The notes under the pieces: generated by a model | The model's database searches: none | What the model was told of the DNA's origin: nothing | Seen by the model: only the letters and a program-made list of their open reading frames with translations | Source of the DNA: JBFMAE01 sp040756085 | GTDB lineage: Bacteria; Desulfobacterota; BSN033; UBA1163 | Length of the DNA stretch: 13,081 bases | NCBI GenBank assembly: GCA_040756085.1 | Contig: JBFMAE010000016.1 | Location: forward strand, 1 to 13,081 | Direction: 5' to 3' | Program-made: the position numbers and the translations under genes | In this document: positions 6,706-13,081 of the stretch, piece after piece | How positions within the stretch are numbered: position 1 is the stretch's first letter | Layout: every line of letters starts with the position of its first letter

Positions 6706-7757
6706 AGGCTCTTCCAGTATTGCTTTTGAATCTCTTTCAATTGGAGAACAGACCGTTCCATTCGGGGATAATTTAACTTCTCCTTTTCCACCAAATCCCC
6801 TTTATCGAGGGGTGAAGCCTGAGCAAGCTCTTTTAATACTTCTTTCACAGAGCGGCTCTGGCCTGAAACATCATATCCTCCCTCAAGGGTGATCACCAGT
6901 TTCCCCTGAGCAGTGGCCTCGGCGATCTCCATCAGGATCTGGGTCATCCTTGAAAACCCTTTCTCTGTCACCTCCATTCCACCCAGGGGATCGTCATGAT
7001 GGATATCGAACCCTGCTGACACCAGGATCAACTGGGGCTGGTATTCCAAGGCAATAGGCTTAAGGATCTTTTCAAAGATAATTCCATATTCGGCATCACC
7101 GGCTCTTGTCGAAAGAGGAACGTTCACATTGAATCCCTCTCCCTTATCTCTGCCCAGTTCGGTCGCCGCCCCCGTCCCCGGATAAAAGAAACCATAGCGA
7201 TGGGAGGAAAAGTAGAGGACCCGAGGATCTTCATAGAATGCATTCTGTGTACCATTGCCGTGATGAACATCCCAATCGGCAATTAAGATCTTTTCGAGTG
7301 AGAAATTCTTGATGGCATAATGGGCACCGACGGCTACGTTATTGAACAGGCAAAATCCCATCGCTCGGTCTCGTTCTGCATGATGGCCCGGTGGTCTCAC
7401 CAGTGCAAACCCATTCTTCAGCCTTCCTTCCATGACGGCCTTAATCAGCTCCAAGAAACCTCCAGCAGCATAGAGAGCAGCTTCGTACGACTTGGCGCAG
7501 GTGGAGGTGTCCATATCGAGTCGGTAGTAGGGCTTTCCGGCGGTTGAGGCGATCAGATCAATGTATTTCGGAGAGTGGACCATCTCCAATTCCTCTCGGA
7601 TGGCTGCCCGAGGGTTCACCAGTTCGATGATCTCTTTCATCTCCTTTTCTTCAAGCATCTGGTAGATGACCCTTAATCGTTCCGGACTCTCAGGATGACC
7701 AGGGTCCATGACATGCTCCAGATACCGTCCGTCCTTTACAATTCCTGTACGGTTCAT
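6702..7757 (-). CDS. Histone deacetylase superfamily protein (AcuC/HdaH-like deacetylase)
   Basis: A 351-aa cytoplasmic Zn-dependent amidohydrolase. The ATG at 7757 is chosen because AGGAGGT (complement of 7761-7767) lies just ahead and the protein then opens with the family's HVMDPGHPESPERL; a start at 7814 is unsupported. Catalytic features are complete: the His pair H125-H126 in RPPGHHA, Zn ligands D163 and H165 in DWDVHHGNGTQ, third ligand D251 in SAGFDIHHDDPLGG, and the transition-state Tyr295 in LEGGY. Bacterial members act on acetylated proteins (acetyl-CoA synthetase for AcuC), acetyl-polyamines or other N-acyl compounds; the substrate here is unknown. Residues from about 318 onward (PLDKGDL...) form a weakly conserved tail. 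The gene converges on the HU-family gene with no room for a terminator between them. Confidence 0.93.
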   Translation of the reverse strand: MNRTGIVKDGRYLEHVMDPGHPESPERLRVIYQMLEEKEMKEIIELVNPRAAIREELEMVHSPKYIDLIASTAGKPYYRLDMDTSTCAKSYEAALYAAGGFLELIKAVMEGRLKNGFALVRPPGHHAERDRAMGFCLFNNVAVGAHYAIKNFSLEKILIADWDVHHGNGTQNAFYEDPRVLYFSSHRYGFFYPGTGAATELGRDKGEGFNVNVPLSTRAGDAEYGIIFEKILKPIALEYQPQLILVSAGFDIHHDDPLGGMEVTEKGFSRMTQILMEIAEATAQGKLVITLEGGYDVSGQSRSVKEVLKELAQASPLDKGDLVEKEKLNYPRMERSVLQLKEIQKQYWKSL

Positions 7758-7826
7758 TCGACCTCCTGCATCTTCACCCAGACCCATTGACCGAGTTCGT
7801 AATAAGCACCTCAAAGGATCGAATCG

Positions 7827-7855
7827 AGCCTATCTTTTTTATCAACCTTTGTCAA
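7827..7855 (-). promoter_or_regulatory. Sigma70-type promoter of the deacetylase gene
   Basis: On the - strand, TTGACA (7855-7850), a 17-nt spacer and TAGGCT (7832-7827) lie about 70 nt before the ATG at 7757. A 6-bp hairpin (7852-7867) overlaps the -35 box and could be an operator. Confidence 0.5.
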
Positions 7856-8015
7856 CCCTATGGTTGAATTATCCAAATGGTGCAAAGAGAAATGATAAGA
7901 GTTCATATTTGCAAGCCTTAGTTGATCTCTCGAGCGATGATGTTTTCTCAACAACAGGGTCAAGATCATAGAGGGAAGGAAATCTCCGGTTCCATGATTC
8001 ATCTTTTTTATTGTT

Positions 8016-8044
8016 TTGACTTTTTCAATCAAATTTAGTAAATA
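8016..8044 (+). promoter_or_regulatory. Possible promoter of the sigma/anti-sigma operon
   Basis: TTGACT (8016-8021), a 17-nt spacer and TAAATA (8039-8044) lie about 90 nt before the sigma start. The -10 match is poor. A second TTGACT at 8056-8061 has no good partner. An ECF-type autoregulated promoter is also possible. Confidence 0.3.
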
Positions 8045-8133
8045 ATATCATGCTTTTGACTTGCAGAAATAAAAGGCGTGGAGAATAAACGAGGTTGATG
8101 AAAAGAAGTTTTTTTTGAACCTTTTCCTAAAAA

Positions 8134-8706
8134 ATGACCACTTATATGAGTGACGGGGCGTGTGCAGGCAAAGATTTTGAACTCTTGCGAAAAATCTCTG
8201 GAGGTGATGAAGAGGCTTTCAGACAACTGTATAACCAGACCCATAAAAGGGTTTATTATTACCTTTACCGGTTGCTTCGGGAAAAGTCCTTGGCAGAAGA
8301 TGTCCTGGTGGAGACTTATACGGAAGTCTGGAGGGGGGCAAAGAATTTCAAGGGTAAATCGCAGGTGACTACATGGATGATGGCCATCTCCAGAAACCTT
8401 GCGATGAACCAGTTGAAGAAGATCAAAAAACATGAAGACATTGATGGTCTTCCAAACCTTTCAGATGGGCTCATCCCGGATACAGGGCACCTCGATAGAC
8501 AGAAGCTCCTTAAGGAGGCGATGCTGAAGCTCTCCATTAACCACAGGGAGATTTTAGATCTTGTATTTTTTCACGAGATGACCTATCAAGAAGTTTCAGA
8601 GATACTGGACATCCCTTTAAGTACTGTTAAAACAAGGGTCTTTTACGCAAAAAAGGCATTGAGAGGGATTCTGAACCAAATGGGGGTTAATAAGGTTGAT
8701 GTATAG
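8134..8706 (+). CDS. ECF-type RNA polymerase sigma factor
   Basis: 190 aa with the two-domain ECF layout. Region 2 is at about 25-97 (AFRQLYNQTHKRVYYYLYRLL, then AEDVLVETYTEVWRGAKNF and TTWMMAISRNLAMNQLKK), followed by a short linker. Region 4 is at about 128-182, with the helix-turn-helix MTYQEVSEILDIPLSTVKTRVFYAKKAL. It directs RNA polymerase to a small regulon and is presumably held by the overlapping anti-sigma product. The start is uncertain: ATG 8134 follows an in-frame TAA (8128-8130) and has no clear Shine-Dalgarno, and ATG 8146 is in the same frame. The promoter motif it recognises cannot be read safely; a GGCGT..GGAG-like string occurs both upstream of it and before the downstream barrel gene. 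Confidence 0.92.
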   Translation: MTTYMSDGACAGKDFELLRKISGGDEEAFRQLYNQTHKRVYYYLYRLLREKSLAEDVLVETYTEVWRGAKNFKGKSQVTTWMMAISRNLAMNQLKKIKKHEDIDGLPNLSDGLIPDTGHLDRQKLLKEAMLKLSINHREILDLVFFHEMTYQEVSEILDIPLSTVKTRVFYAKKALRGILNQMGVNKVDV

Positions 8707-9331
8707 TCCTGATGAATTAAGAGAACTTATTCCACCCTATCTGAACGGGAGGCTTTCGGAAAGGGAGAGGCAGGAGTTTGAACAGACACTCGAAAAATAT
8801 CCTGAACTGAAGCATGAACTTGAAGAATTTTCAGAGATAAAAGAGGCCTACAAAAAAGTTGAACACCAGATCCCCTTGCCTTCTCCCAACCTCTATAAGA
8901 GGATATGGAGAAACATTCAATCCGAGGCGAAGGTGTCAACGGCTTATGTGGGAAAAAGGTATATAGAGAAGTTACAGGAGTTTTTGAAAGGCCTGTTTTT
9001 GTCTCCCCGGCTCTCCTGGGGGGTTGCGGTCGCTCAGTTTGTCGTTATTATAATTATTGTTGTAACACAGTTAGGGTGGGATGGTTTCAGGACATTAACC
9101 TCAAATGATATCCCGCAAGGAGAGGGGATTAGAATCAATCTGATTTTTAATAAGGAGTCGAAGGAGAGGGAAATCAGGGAAGTTCTCAACAATGTTGGAG
9201 CAACGATCATCAAAGGCCCTTCCCCCGAAGGTCTTTATACCATCCTGGTAAAAGAGGATCAGGATATAGAAAGAGTGCTGAAAGCTCTGAGAAAGACCGA
9301 AATCGTCAGATTTGCAGAAAGAGCTTATTAA
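8699..9331 (+). CDS. Membrane-anchored anti-sigma factor with periplasmic propeptide-like domain
   Basis: 210 aa. ATG 8699 overlaps the end of the sigma gene by 8 nt, so the two are translationally coupled. Residues 1-55 (MYSPDELRELIPPYLNGRLSE..., then an EFEQTLEKYPELKHELEEF helix) have the anti-sigma domain pattern, but the usual HxxxCxxC zinc ligands are replaced by TLEKYPEL, so it is a zinc-free variant. One membrane segment spans about 106-124 (SWGVAVAQFVVIIIIVVTQ). The periplasmic tail (143-210) reads GIRINLIFNKES, REIREVLNNVGATIIKGPSP, GLYTILVKEDQD, VLKALRKTEIVRFAERAY. This is the beta-alpha-beta pattern seen in anti-sigma tails related to subtilase propeptides (inhibitor I9 / fervidolysin type). 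Partner: the sigma factor just upstream. The stop codon lies inside the left arm of an inverted repeat. Confidence 0.82.
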   Translation: MYSPDELRELIPPYLNGRLSERERQEFEQTLEKYPELKHELEEFSEIKEAYKKVEHQIPLPSPNLYKRIWRNIQSEAKVSTAYVGKRYIEKLQEFLKGLFLSPRLSWGVAVAQFVVIIIIVVTQLGWDGFRTLTSNDIPQGEGIRINLIFNKESKEREIREVLNNVGATIIKGPSPEGLYTILVKEDQDIERVLKALRKTEIVRFAERAY

Positions 9332-9623
9332 CCCTGTTGTTGCATTAAATTCGGCGATTGGATTCATCAAACCCTTACCCATAGAGGGACGGCTGTTAAA
9401 TCAATGTCATCCACTGGATCAACCAAATAGTGACCCTGTGGAATAGGTTTTACGTCTTCTCTGAAAAGATAAAACTCCCAATAGTGGAGCAAATAATACG
9501 TGATGCTATCGAGTATGATTCTTATTCCACAGGGGAAGGTATCATCAAAAGGGTGGAAATTGCCTTTTTATGGTGGTATGCAGTTGATTCAACCGCATCT
9601 TTATGCAACAACAGGGTTAATAA
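9325..9623. mobile_element. MITE-like element with perfect 21-bp terminal inverted repeats
   Basis: Bases 9325-9345 and 9603-9623 are exact reverse complements (left arm TTATTAACCCTGTTGTTGCA plus T). A degenerate similarity continues inward. The 299-bp interior has no transposase or convincing gene. The left arm starts within the last Ala codon of the anti-sigma gene and supplies its Tyr codon and stop. No clear target-site duplication is visible apart from the AT-rich TTATTAA/TTAATAA ends. A regulatory palindrome or an eroded insertion are alternatives. Confidence 0.55.
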
Positions 9624-9770
9624 TACCGTAGTTTCATTCATTACAATTTTATAGGGCGTGATTCTCGATCAGACTCTCTATCCAACTTGATAAAAGTCAC
9701 ACCTTTCAATGGGGCGTCGGAGGAGCACTCTACGTTCTTATATCTGGTCTTTTTTATTTGAGGAGGGATT
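9332..9770. other. 439-nt gene-poor stretch between anti-sigma and barrel genes
   Basis: It contains the 299-bp inverted-repeat element and, from 9624 to 9770, the leader of the barrel gene. A 74-codon GTG frame at 9430-9654 has no ribosome binding site, crosses both inverted repeats and shows no domain, so I do not call it. No confident promoter or terminator is seen in 9624-9770; GAGGAGG at 9760-9766 is the ribosome binding site of the next gene. Confidence 0.6.
9434..9534. other. Nested 12-bp inverted repeat with internal hairpins (possible structured RNA or DNA element)
   Basis: CCCTGTGGAATA (9434-9445) is the exact reverse complement of TATTCCACAGGG (9523-9534). Between them lie GTTTTA..TCTT/AAGA..TAAAAC, then CTCC/GGAG, then ATAC..GAT/ATC..GTAT. 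The whole can fold as a 12-bp closing stem with three hairpins, a cloverleaf shape. It shares ACCCTGT.G with the outer terminal repeats. Confidence 0.5.
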
Positions 9771-11750
9771 ATGAGAAAAAGCTTTTCCTCCATTTTCGGA
9801 GAGATGGGGTTGTCTTTTTTTCTTCTTTTTCTGCTTATTCCTTTTATTTATTGTCCGGTTTGTGCTCAATCCAATGAAGCGAGCGACTCTTTCATTCAAC
9901 TCCTCACACCACAAGAAAATACTGAGGTCATTGGCAAAAAGCCCCTGATCAAATGCTTCATCAAAACACCCTTCGACCCTCAAAAGCTTCTTGTTCTCCT
10001 TGACGGAACGGATATTAGCGCCCTTCTCGATATCACCACAGAAGGGTTTGAGCACAGGCCGATAGGAGTTTTAACTTCTGGTGATCATACCCTTAGCGTC
10101 ACAGCTTATACCCAGGATGGAAGGGAATTGAAGCGAGAGTTTACATTTTCATCTCGCCATTCTAAGACCTTCGAGGAGGCTTACACCAGTAACGAAATCA
10201 CAACCCTTTACGAAAAATTATTAGGAAAGTCAGACGAGGCGAGCAACATCCCTTCCTGGAAATTCGAATCTAATTTAGGAAATGAGTCTAAGTTGAAGGA
10301 GAAAGAATGGGAATTCACATTCAAAACGAATGTAAGATATTTTGACCAGAACCTTCGAGCCACTCCCCCTACCGAGAAGGGTTTTAGTCTTGCCAATTAT
10401 CTCTTTCAGGGAAGATATGCCGGCAAAAGATTTAGTTTCCTTGGTGAGGCAGGAGATGTCACAATTGATGAAACGTCGAACACGGTTCAGGGCCTTGCAA
10501 GGAGGGGAGGGAATTTGGTCCTTCAATTTAAGGATTTAAATTTGCAACTGAGGACCTTCGATGTAAAAAGCGAGCAGCTCTTTGGTTTCAAAGGCGGCAC
10601 GGGTCTTGGGACCACACCCAATGACCATATCATGGGAGTATCAGGAGATATTCGTTTTTTCTCTGAAAGATTAAAGTTTAGAACCATCTATGTAAAGGGA
10701 GGGGAGGAGGGAAGTTCCCTTGGAATATCCACCGCAGGTGGTGCGAAGGAAGGGGATGTTTTAGGGTTTCTCCTTATGACAGACTTTTTTAAAGGGAAAC
10801 TCACGACCGAGGCAGAATTTGATCTTTCAAGGTTTGATAGTGATACCTCTGATGAGTTTCCCCGTAGACACGATAAGGCATATAAACTTAAAGTGGGTGG
10901 AGCTTTAGGCGATTATACTTACGAAGCATTATATGAATACTGGGGACCTGACTATGAGGTCGTTGGGAATCAAGGGCTTTCGAAAGACAAAGAAAGTTAT
11001 GCATTGAAGGCAGGAGCTAATTTCCTTCAGATCCATTTAATCAACCTCGGACTTTCCCTCTATAATGACAATGTGGAAAAAGACTCCCTTTATCCAAGGG
11101 TTTATACCTATCAGGGGATGATAGACTATACTTTCAGCAAATTTAAGAGCCTACCTGTTGGTCTGAGTTACCAGAAATCGAGACTTGACAGTAAATGGGA
11201 ACCTCTGGGAACTCCCTCTACAAGGACTGATACTGATACCGTGACTGGAAAAATTAACTATATCAAAGAGCCATGGAATTTAGGTTTTACGACAACCTAC
11301 TCCCTTCAGAATGACAAAACCCATCAAAATAATGATACGACCACTGTTACCTATACCTTCACCCCTACATATACCTTGGAACATCCCTATCTCTCCATCT
11401 CTCCAACCCTTTCCTTTAACCGTTCGAGAACCCACCTGACGAAGGTCCATACAGACACCTATACCGGAACTCTTGATCTGAAGGGAAATCTCCTCCGTAA
11501 AAAAGTGACCTATGGAGTTGGAGGCACTTATATTGTGATGAGATCAAGTGATGGTTTAACGAGACAGGATACTCTGAGTTCGAACTTTAATGTTTCCTAC
11601 CTCTTGTTCAAAAACCTCTGGGGATTTTTGAACCCTTCCATGGGTATCAGGGGACTATATAACAGGACCCATGACAGGGTGCTTCGTCAAACCACGAACG
11701 AACTCGCATTCTTCCTGGTGATCCAGACGTTAATGTCGTTCTCATTCTAA
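9771..11750 (+). CDS. Outer-membrane beta-barrel protein with N-terminal Ig-like domain
   Basis: 659 aa, start fixed by GAGGAGG at 9760-9766. Residues 1 to about 32 form a Sec signal peptide (basic start, FFLLFLLIPFIY core, cleavage near VCA). Residues 40-130 look like an Ig-like beta-sandwich (IQLLTPQENTEV, KPLIKCFIKTPF, LLVLLDGTDIS, GDHTLSVTAY). From about 165 to the end, alternating amphipathic strands rich in Tyr, Thr, Asn and Asp follow, for example TDTDTVTGKINYI and TTTVTYTFTPTYTLEH. The chain ends in Phe (LMSFSF), the usual outer-membrane assembly signal. I do not recognise a named family and see no TonB box or plug, so its role may be structural, a secretion channel or an anchor. The next gene begins 13 nt after the stop, so they are co-transcribed. 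Confidence 0.8.
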   Translation: MRKSFSSIFGEMGLSFFLLFLLIPFIYCPVCAQSNEASDSFIQLLTPQENTEVIGKKPLIKCFIKTPFDPQKLLVLLDGTDISALLDITTEGFEHRPIGVLTSGDHTLSVTAYTQDGRELKREFTFSSRHSKTFEEAYTSNEITTLYEKLLGKSDEASNIPSWKFESNLGNESKLKEKEWEFTFKTNVRYFDQNLRATPPTEKGFSLANYLFQGRYAGKRFSFLGEAGDVTIDETSNTVQGLARRGGNLVLQFKDLNLQLRTFDVKSEQLFGFKGGTGLGTTPNDHIMGVSGDIRFFSERLKFRTIYVKGGEEGSSLGISTAGGAKEGDVLGFLLMTDFFKGKLTTEAEFDLSRFDSDTSDEFPRRHDKAYKLKVGGALGDYTYEALYEYWGPDYEVVGNQGLSKDKESYALKAGANFLQIHLINLGLSLYNDNVEKDSLYPRVYTYQGMIDYTFSKFKSLPVGLSYQKSRLDSKWEPLGTPSTRTDTDTVTGKINYIKEPWNLGFTTTYSLQNDKTHQNNDTTTVTYTFTPTYTLEHPYLSISPTLSFNRSRTHLTKVHTDTYTGTLDLKGNLLRKKVTYGVGGTYIVMRSSDGLTRQDTLSSNFNVSYLLFKNLWGFLNPSMGIRGLYNRTHDRVLRQTTNELAFFLVIQTLMSFSF

Positions 11751-11763
11751 GGAGGACAGATTG

Positions 11764-13081
11764 ATGAAAAGAATCGTTTACTTATTGATCATTCTCACAG
11801 GTTTTTTAGTATCTATTCAAACTGCAGAAGCCCAAACTATCAGCACATCTCCATCTTCTATCACCATCCCACGAGGGCTTCAGTCAGCGAGGTCGATCAC
11901 TTTCAATGTAACAACTCCTTTGGGTTTGGGCTGTACCCTGGTAACTTCTACGGTTGGTGAGTTCAGAAGCGGAAATACACTCCTTGGCAGTGTGAATACA
12001 ACTCTGACGATTCCTATAACAGGAACCTCAGGAAATGCCACCGAAACGATCCTGATACCAATTAGGGTCATTAAGATGGCTGAGCAACTGAATGTCAATC
12101 GTTTCCAGTATAGAAGAACATTTAATTTTACCTGTAATGTTCCGGTAGGGCCTCAGACCGCAACTGTTCAAGTATCCGTAACGGGCGAGGCGACCGCGGA
12201 ATTCAGTATCACAAGACTTCAACTCTACTTTGAGAATCATAGGGCAGAGATCACGGTGAAGAGAAATCAGCCTGCACTGAAAGCCTATGCAGACATCCGG
12301 TTTGTAGGATCAGGGCTACTTAGGGGATACTGGGAGGTTGATGGGAGAATCCTTTCTCATGTGATCACGCATCTCGTTTACGGTAGGAGCATAACTCTTG
12401 AAAGCCCGGAGATTCCACCCCTTCCTACATTTATAACAGGGACGCATATCGTGAGATTTATTATTACAAACCCAATCCACACGGTAACCCCTCCAGAGGC
12501 GATCTATTTTGTGACGGCAGAGGAGTTCAGGGAAAGACTTCCTATCCGTCTGGTATATCCTAAAGATAAGTCTGAAATGGATTACTCTCCTATCACTTTC
12601 AAATGGGAAGAAAGGGAAAGAAAATCAGTTTATCTCGTTGAATTCCTTGAAGAGGGCGATGAAAAGCCCATCTTTTCGGCTTATGCAAAAGCACTGGAAT
12701 ACACTCTTCCTGAACCTGTTCTTAAAGGCATCTTTACTCCAGGGAAAAAATATTCTTGGAGGGTAAAGGGATTCGATGCGGATAATAACATCGTTGGGGA
12801 GAGCGCTCTCTTTCAGTTTACCTTCAAAGAACTCTCCTCTTTTGTCCCCGGACAGATCCTTATGGCAGCGGAGCTTTCTCAAAAGGGTATTGACCTGATC
12901 GGTAGGATCGGTGGGAAGTATAATCTCGGATTGATAGAGACATTTGATATCAGATCCCTCCGCCTGAAAATAGCTATCTTTCAAACCATGGAAGATATTT
13001 TTCGACTCATTGATGTCATCCTGAAAGAAGAAGGGGTTATTTTGGCCCAACCCAATTATATCCTTAGAACCATGTCGGAGC
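11764..13081 (+). CDS. Secreted multi-domain protein with Ig/FN3-like domains and subtilase-propeptide-like domain (3' partial)
   Basis: ATG 11764 follows AAGGAGG (11750-11756). The frame stays open for 439 codons to the window end, so the C-terminus is missing. Residues 1-23 are a signal peptide (cleavage after AEA). About 25-145 and 146-255 are all-beta, Ig-like segments (TSPSSITIPRG, RFQYRRTFNFTCNV, THIVRFIITNPI). About 260-355 looks FN3-like (YPKDKSEMDYSPITFKWEE, KKYSWRVKGFDADNN, GESALFQF). Residues 361-435 begin FVPGQILMAAE and end GVILAQPNYILR. The VPGQ-to-AQPNY layout is that of the propeptide preceding the catalytic domain of S8 subtilisin-family proteases. An S8 domain just past the window is therefore predicted, but no catalytic residues are visible. 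It may work with the barrel protein at the cell surface and with the anti-sigma tail, which resembles the same domain. Confidence 0.75.
   Translation, partial: MKRIVYLLIILTGFLVSIQTAEAQTISTSPSSITIPRGLQSARSITFNVTTPLGLGCTLVTSTVGEFRSGNTLLGSVNTTLTIPITGTSGNATETILIPIRVIKMAEQLNVNRFQYRRTFNFTCNVPVGPQTATVQVSVTGEATAEFSITRLQLYFENHRAEITVKRNQPALKAYADIRFVGSGLLRGYWEVDGRILSHVITHLVYGRSITLESPEIPPLPTFITGTHIVRFIITNPIHTVTPPEAIYFVTAEEFRERLPIRLVYPKDKSEMDYSPITFKWEERERKSVYLVEFLEEGDEKPIFSAYAKALEYTLPEPVLKGIFTPGKKYSWRVKGFDADNNIVGESALFQFTFKELSSFVPGQILMAAELSQKGIDLIGRIGGKYNLGLIETFDIRSLRLKIAIFQTMEDIFRLIDVILKEEGVILAQPNYILRTMSE

Larger units (their letters stand above)
7758..8133. other. Divergent intergenic region between deacetylase and sigma factor genes
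   Basis: 376 nt without a credible gene. It holds the promoter-like sequences described separately, a perfect hairpin TCAACC-CTAT-GGTTGA (7852-7867) over the -35 box of the deacetylase promoter, and CAACAACAGGGT at 7949-7960. The last recurs in the right terminal repeat of the 9325-9623 element. A reading frame on the - strand at 7811-8032 has no ribosome binding site or recognisable domain. Confidence 0.6.

Noticed and set aside
7811..8032. 73-codon frame on the - strand ahead of the deacetylase gene
   Set aside because: No ribosome binding site or domain, and it contains the likely promoter of the deacetylase gene.
9434..9534. tRNA-like gene suggested by the cloverleaf shape
   Set aside because: No T-loop GTTCRA, no CCA-stem geometry and a 12-bp closing stem; it is not a tRNA.
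9430..9654. 74-codon GTG frame between anti-sigma and barrel genes
   Set aside because: No ribosome binding site, spans both inverted repeats, and has no recognisable motif.
1..13081. CRISPR array, rRNA or complete insertion sequence
   Set aside because: No regularly spaced repeats with unique spacers, no rRNA landmarks and no transposase frame were found on either strand.

Overview
The window looks like chromosome of an anaerobic, Desulfobacterota-type (deltaproteobacterial) organism. The evidence is gene content only: a benzoyl-CoA reductase/2-hydroxyacyl-CoA dehydratase-type radical enzyme with its ATP-driven activator, a small four-haem class III cytochrome c, and a ResB-type cytochrome c maturation protein. 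No rRNA, tRNA or CRISPR array is visible, and no species can be named from this alone.

Left half (1-6705, all + strand). Positions 1-3345 hold a BcrC/HgdB-like subunit (5' end cut by the window), a BcrB-like subunit and an ASKHA-family activator ATPase with both cluster-binding cysteines. The order is that of bcrC-bcrB-activator, but only one activator gene is present. A tetrahaem cytochrome follows (3434-3805) with its own promoter and a strong intrinsic terminator. Next come ResB (start 4008), a stand-alone PurQ-type glutamine amidotransferase, and an HU/IHF-type DNA-binding protein. Nearly every gap here is occupied by a different repeat or palindrome, often ending just before the next ribosome binding site. 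One heptamer repeat supplies the last codons of ResB.

Middle (6702-8133). A histone-deacetylase-superfamily (AcuC/HdaH-like) enzyme is encoded on the - strand, convergent with the HU gene, and the two stop codons overlap. Its divergent upstream region holds promoter-like sequences for both directions.

Right part (8134-13081, + strand). An ECF sigma factor overlaps a one-TM anti-sigma factor that lacks the zinc-binding cysteines. After these comes a 439-nt gene-poor stretch holding a roughly 299-bp element with perfect 21-bp terminal inverted repeats and a nested, possibly cloverleaf-like inverted repeat. Then a 659-aa secreted protein with an Ig-like head and an outer-membrane beta-barrel is followed 13 nt later by a secreted multi-domain protein that runs off the window. 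The visible part of that protein ends in a domain resembling the propeptide of subtilisin-family (S8) proteases. The periplasmic tail of the anti-sigma factor looks like the same kind of domain. I read the block as a possible envelope module: ECF sigma, anti-sigma, outer-membrane barrel, and a surface or periplasmic protein that may continue into an S8 protease. This is the best candidate here for an undescribed system, but the linkage is inferred.
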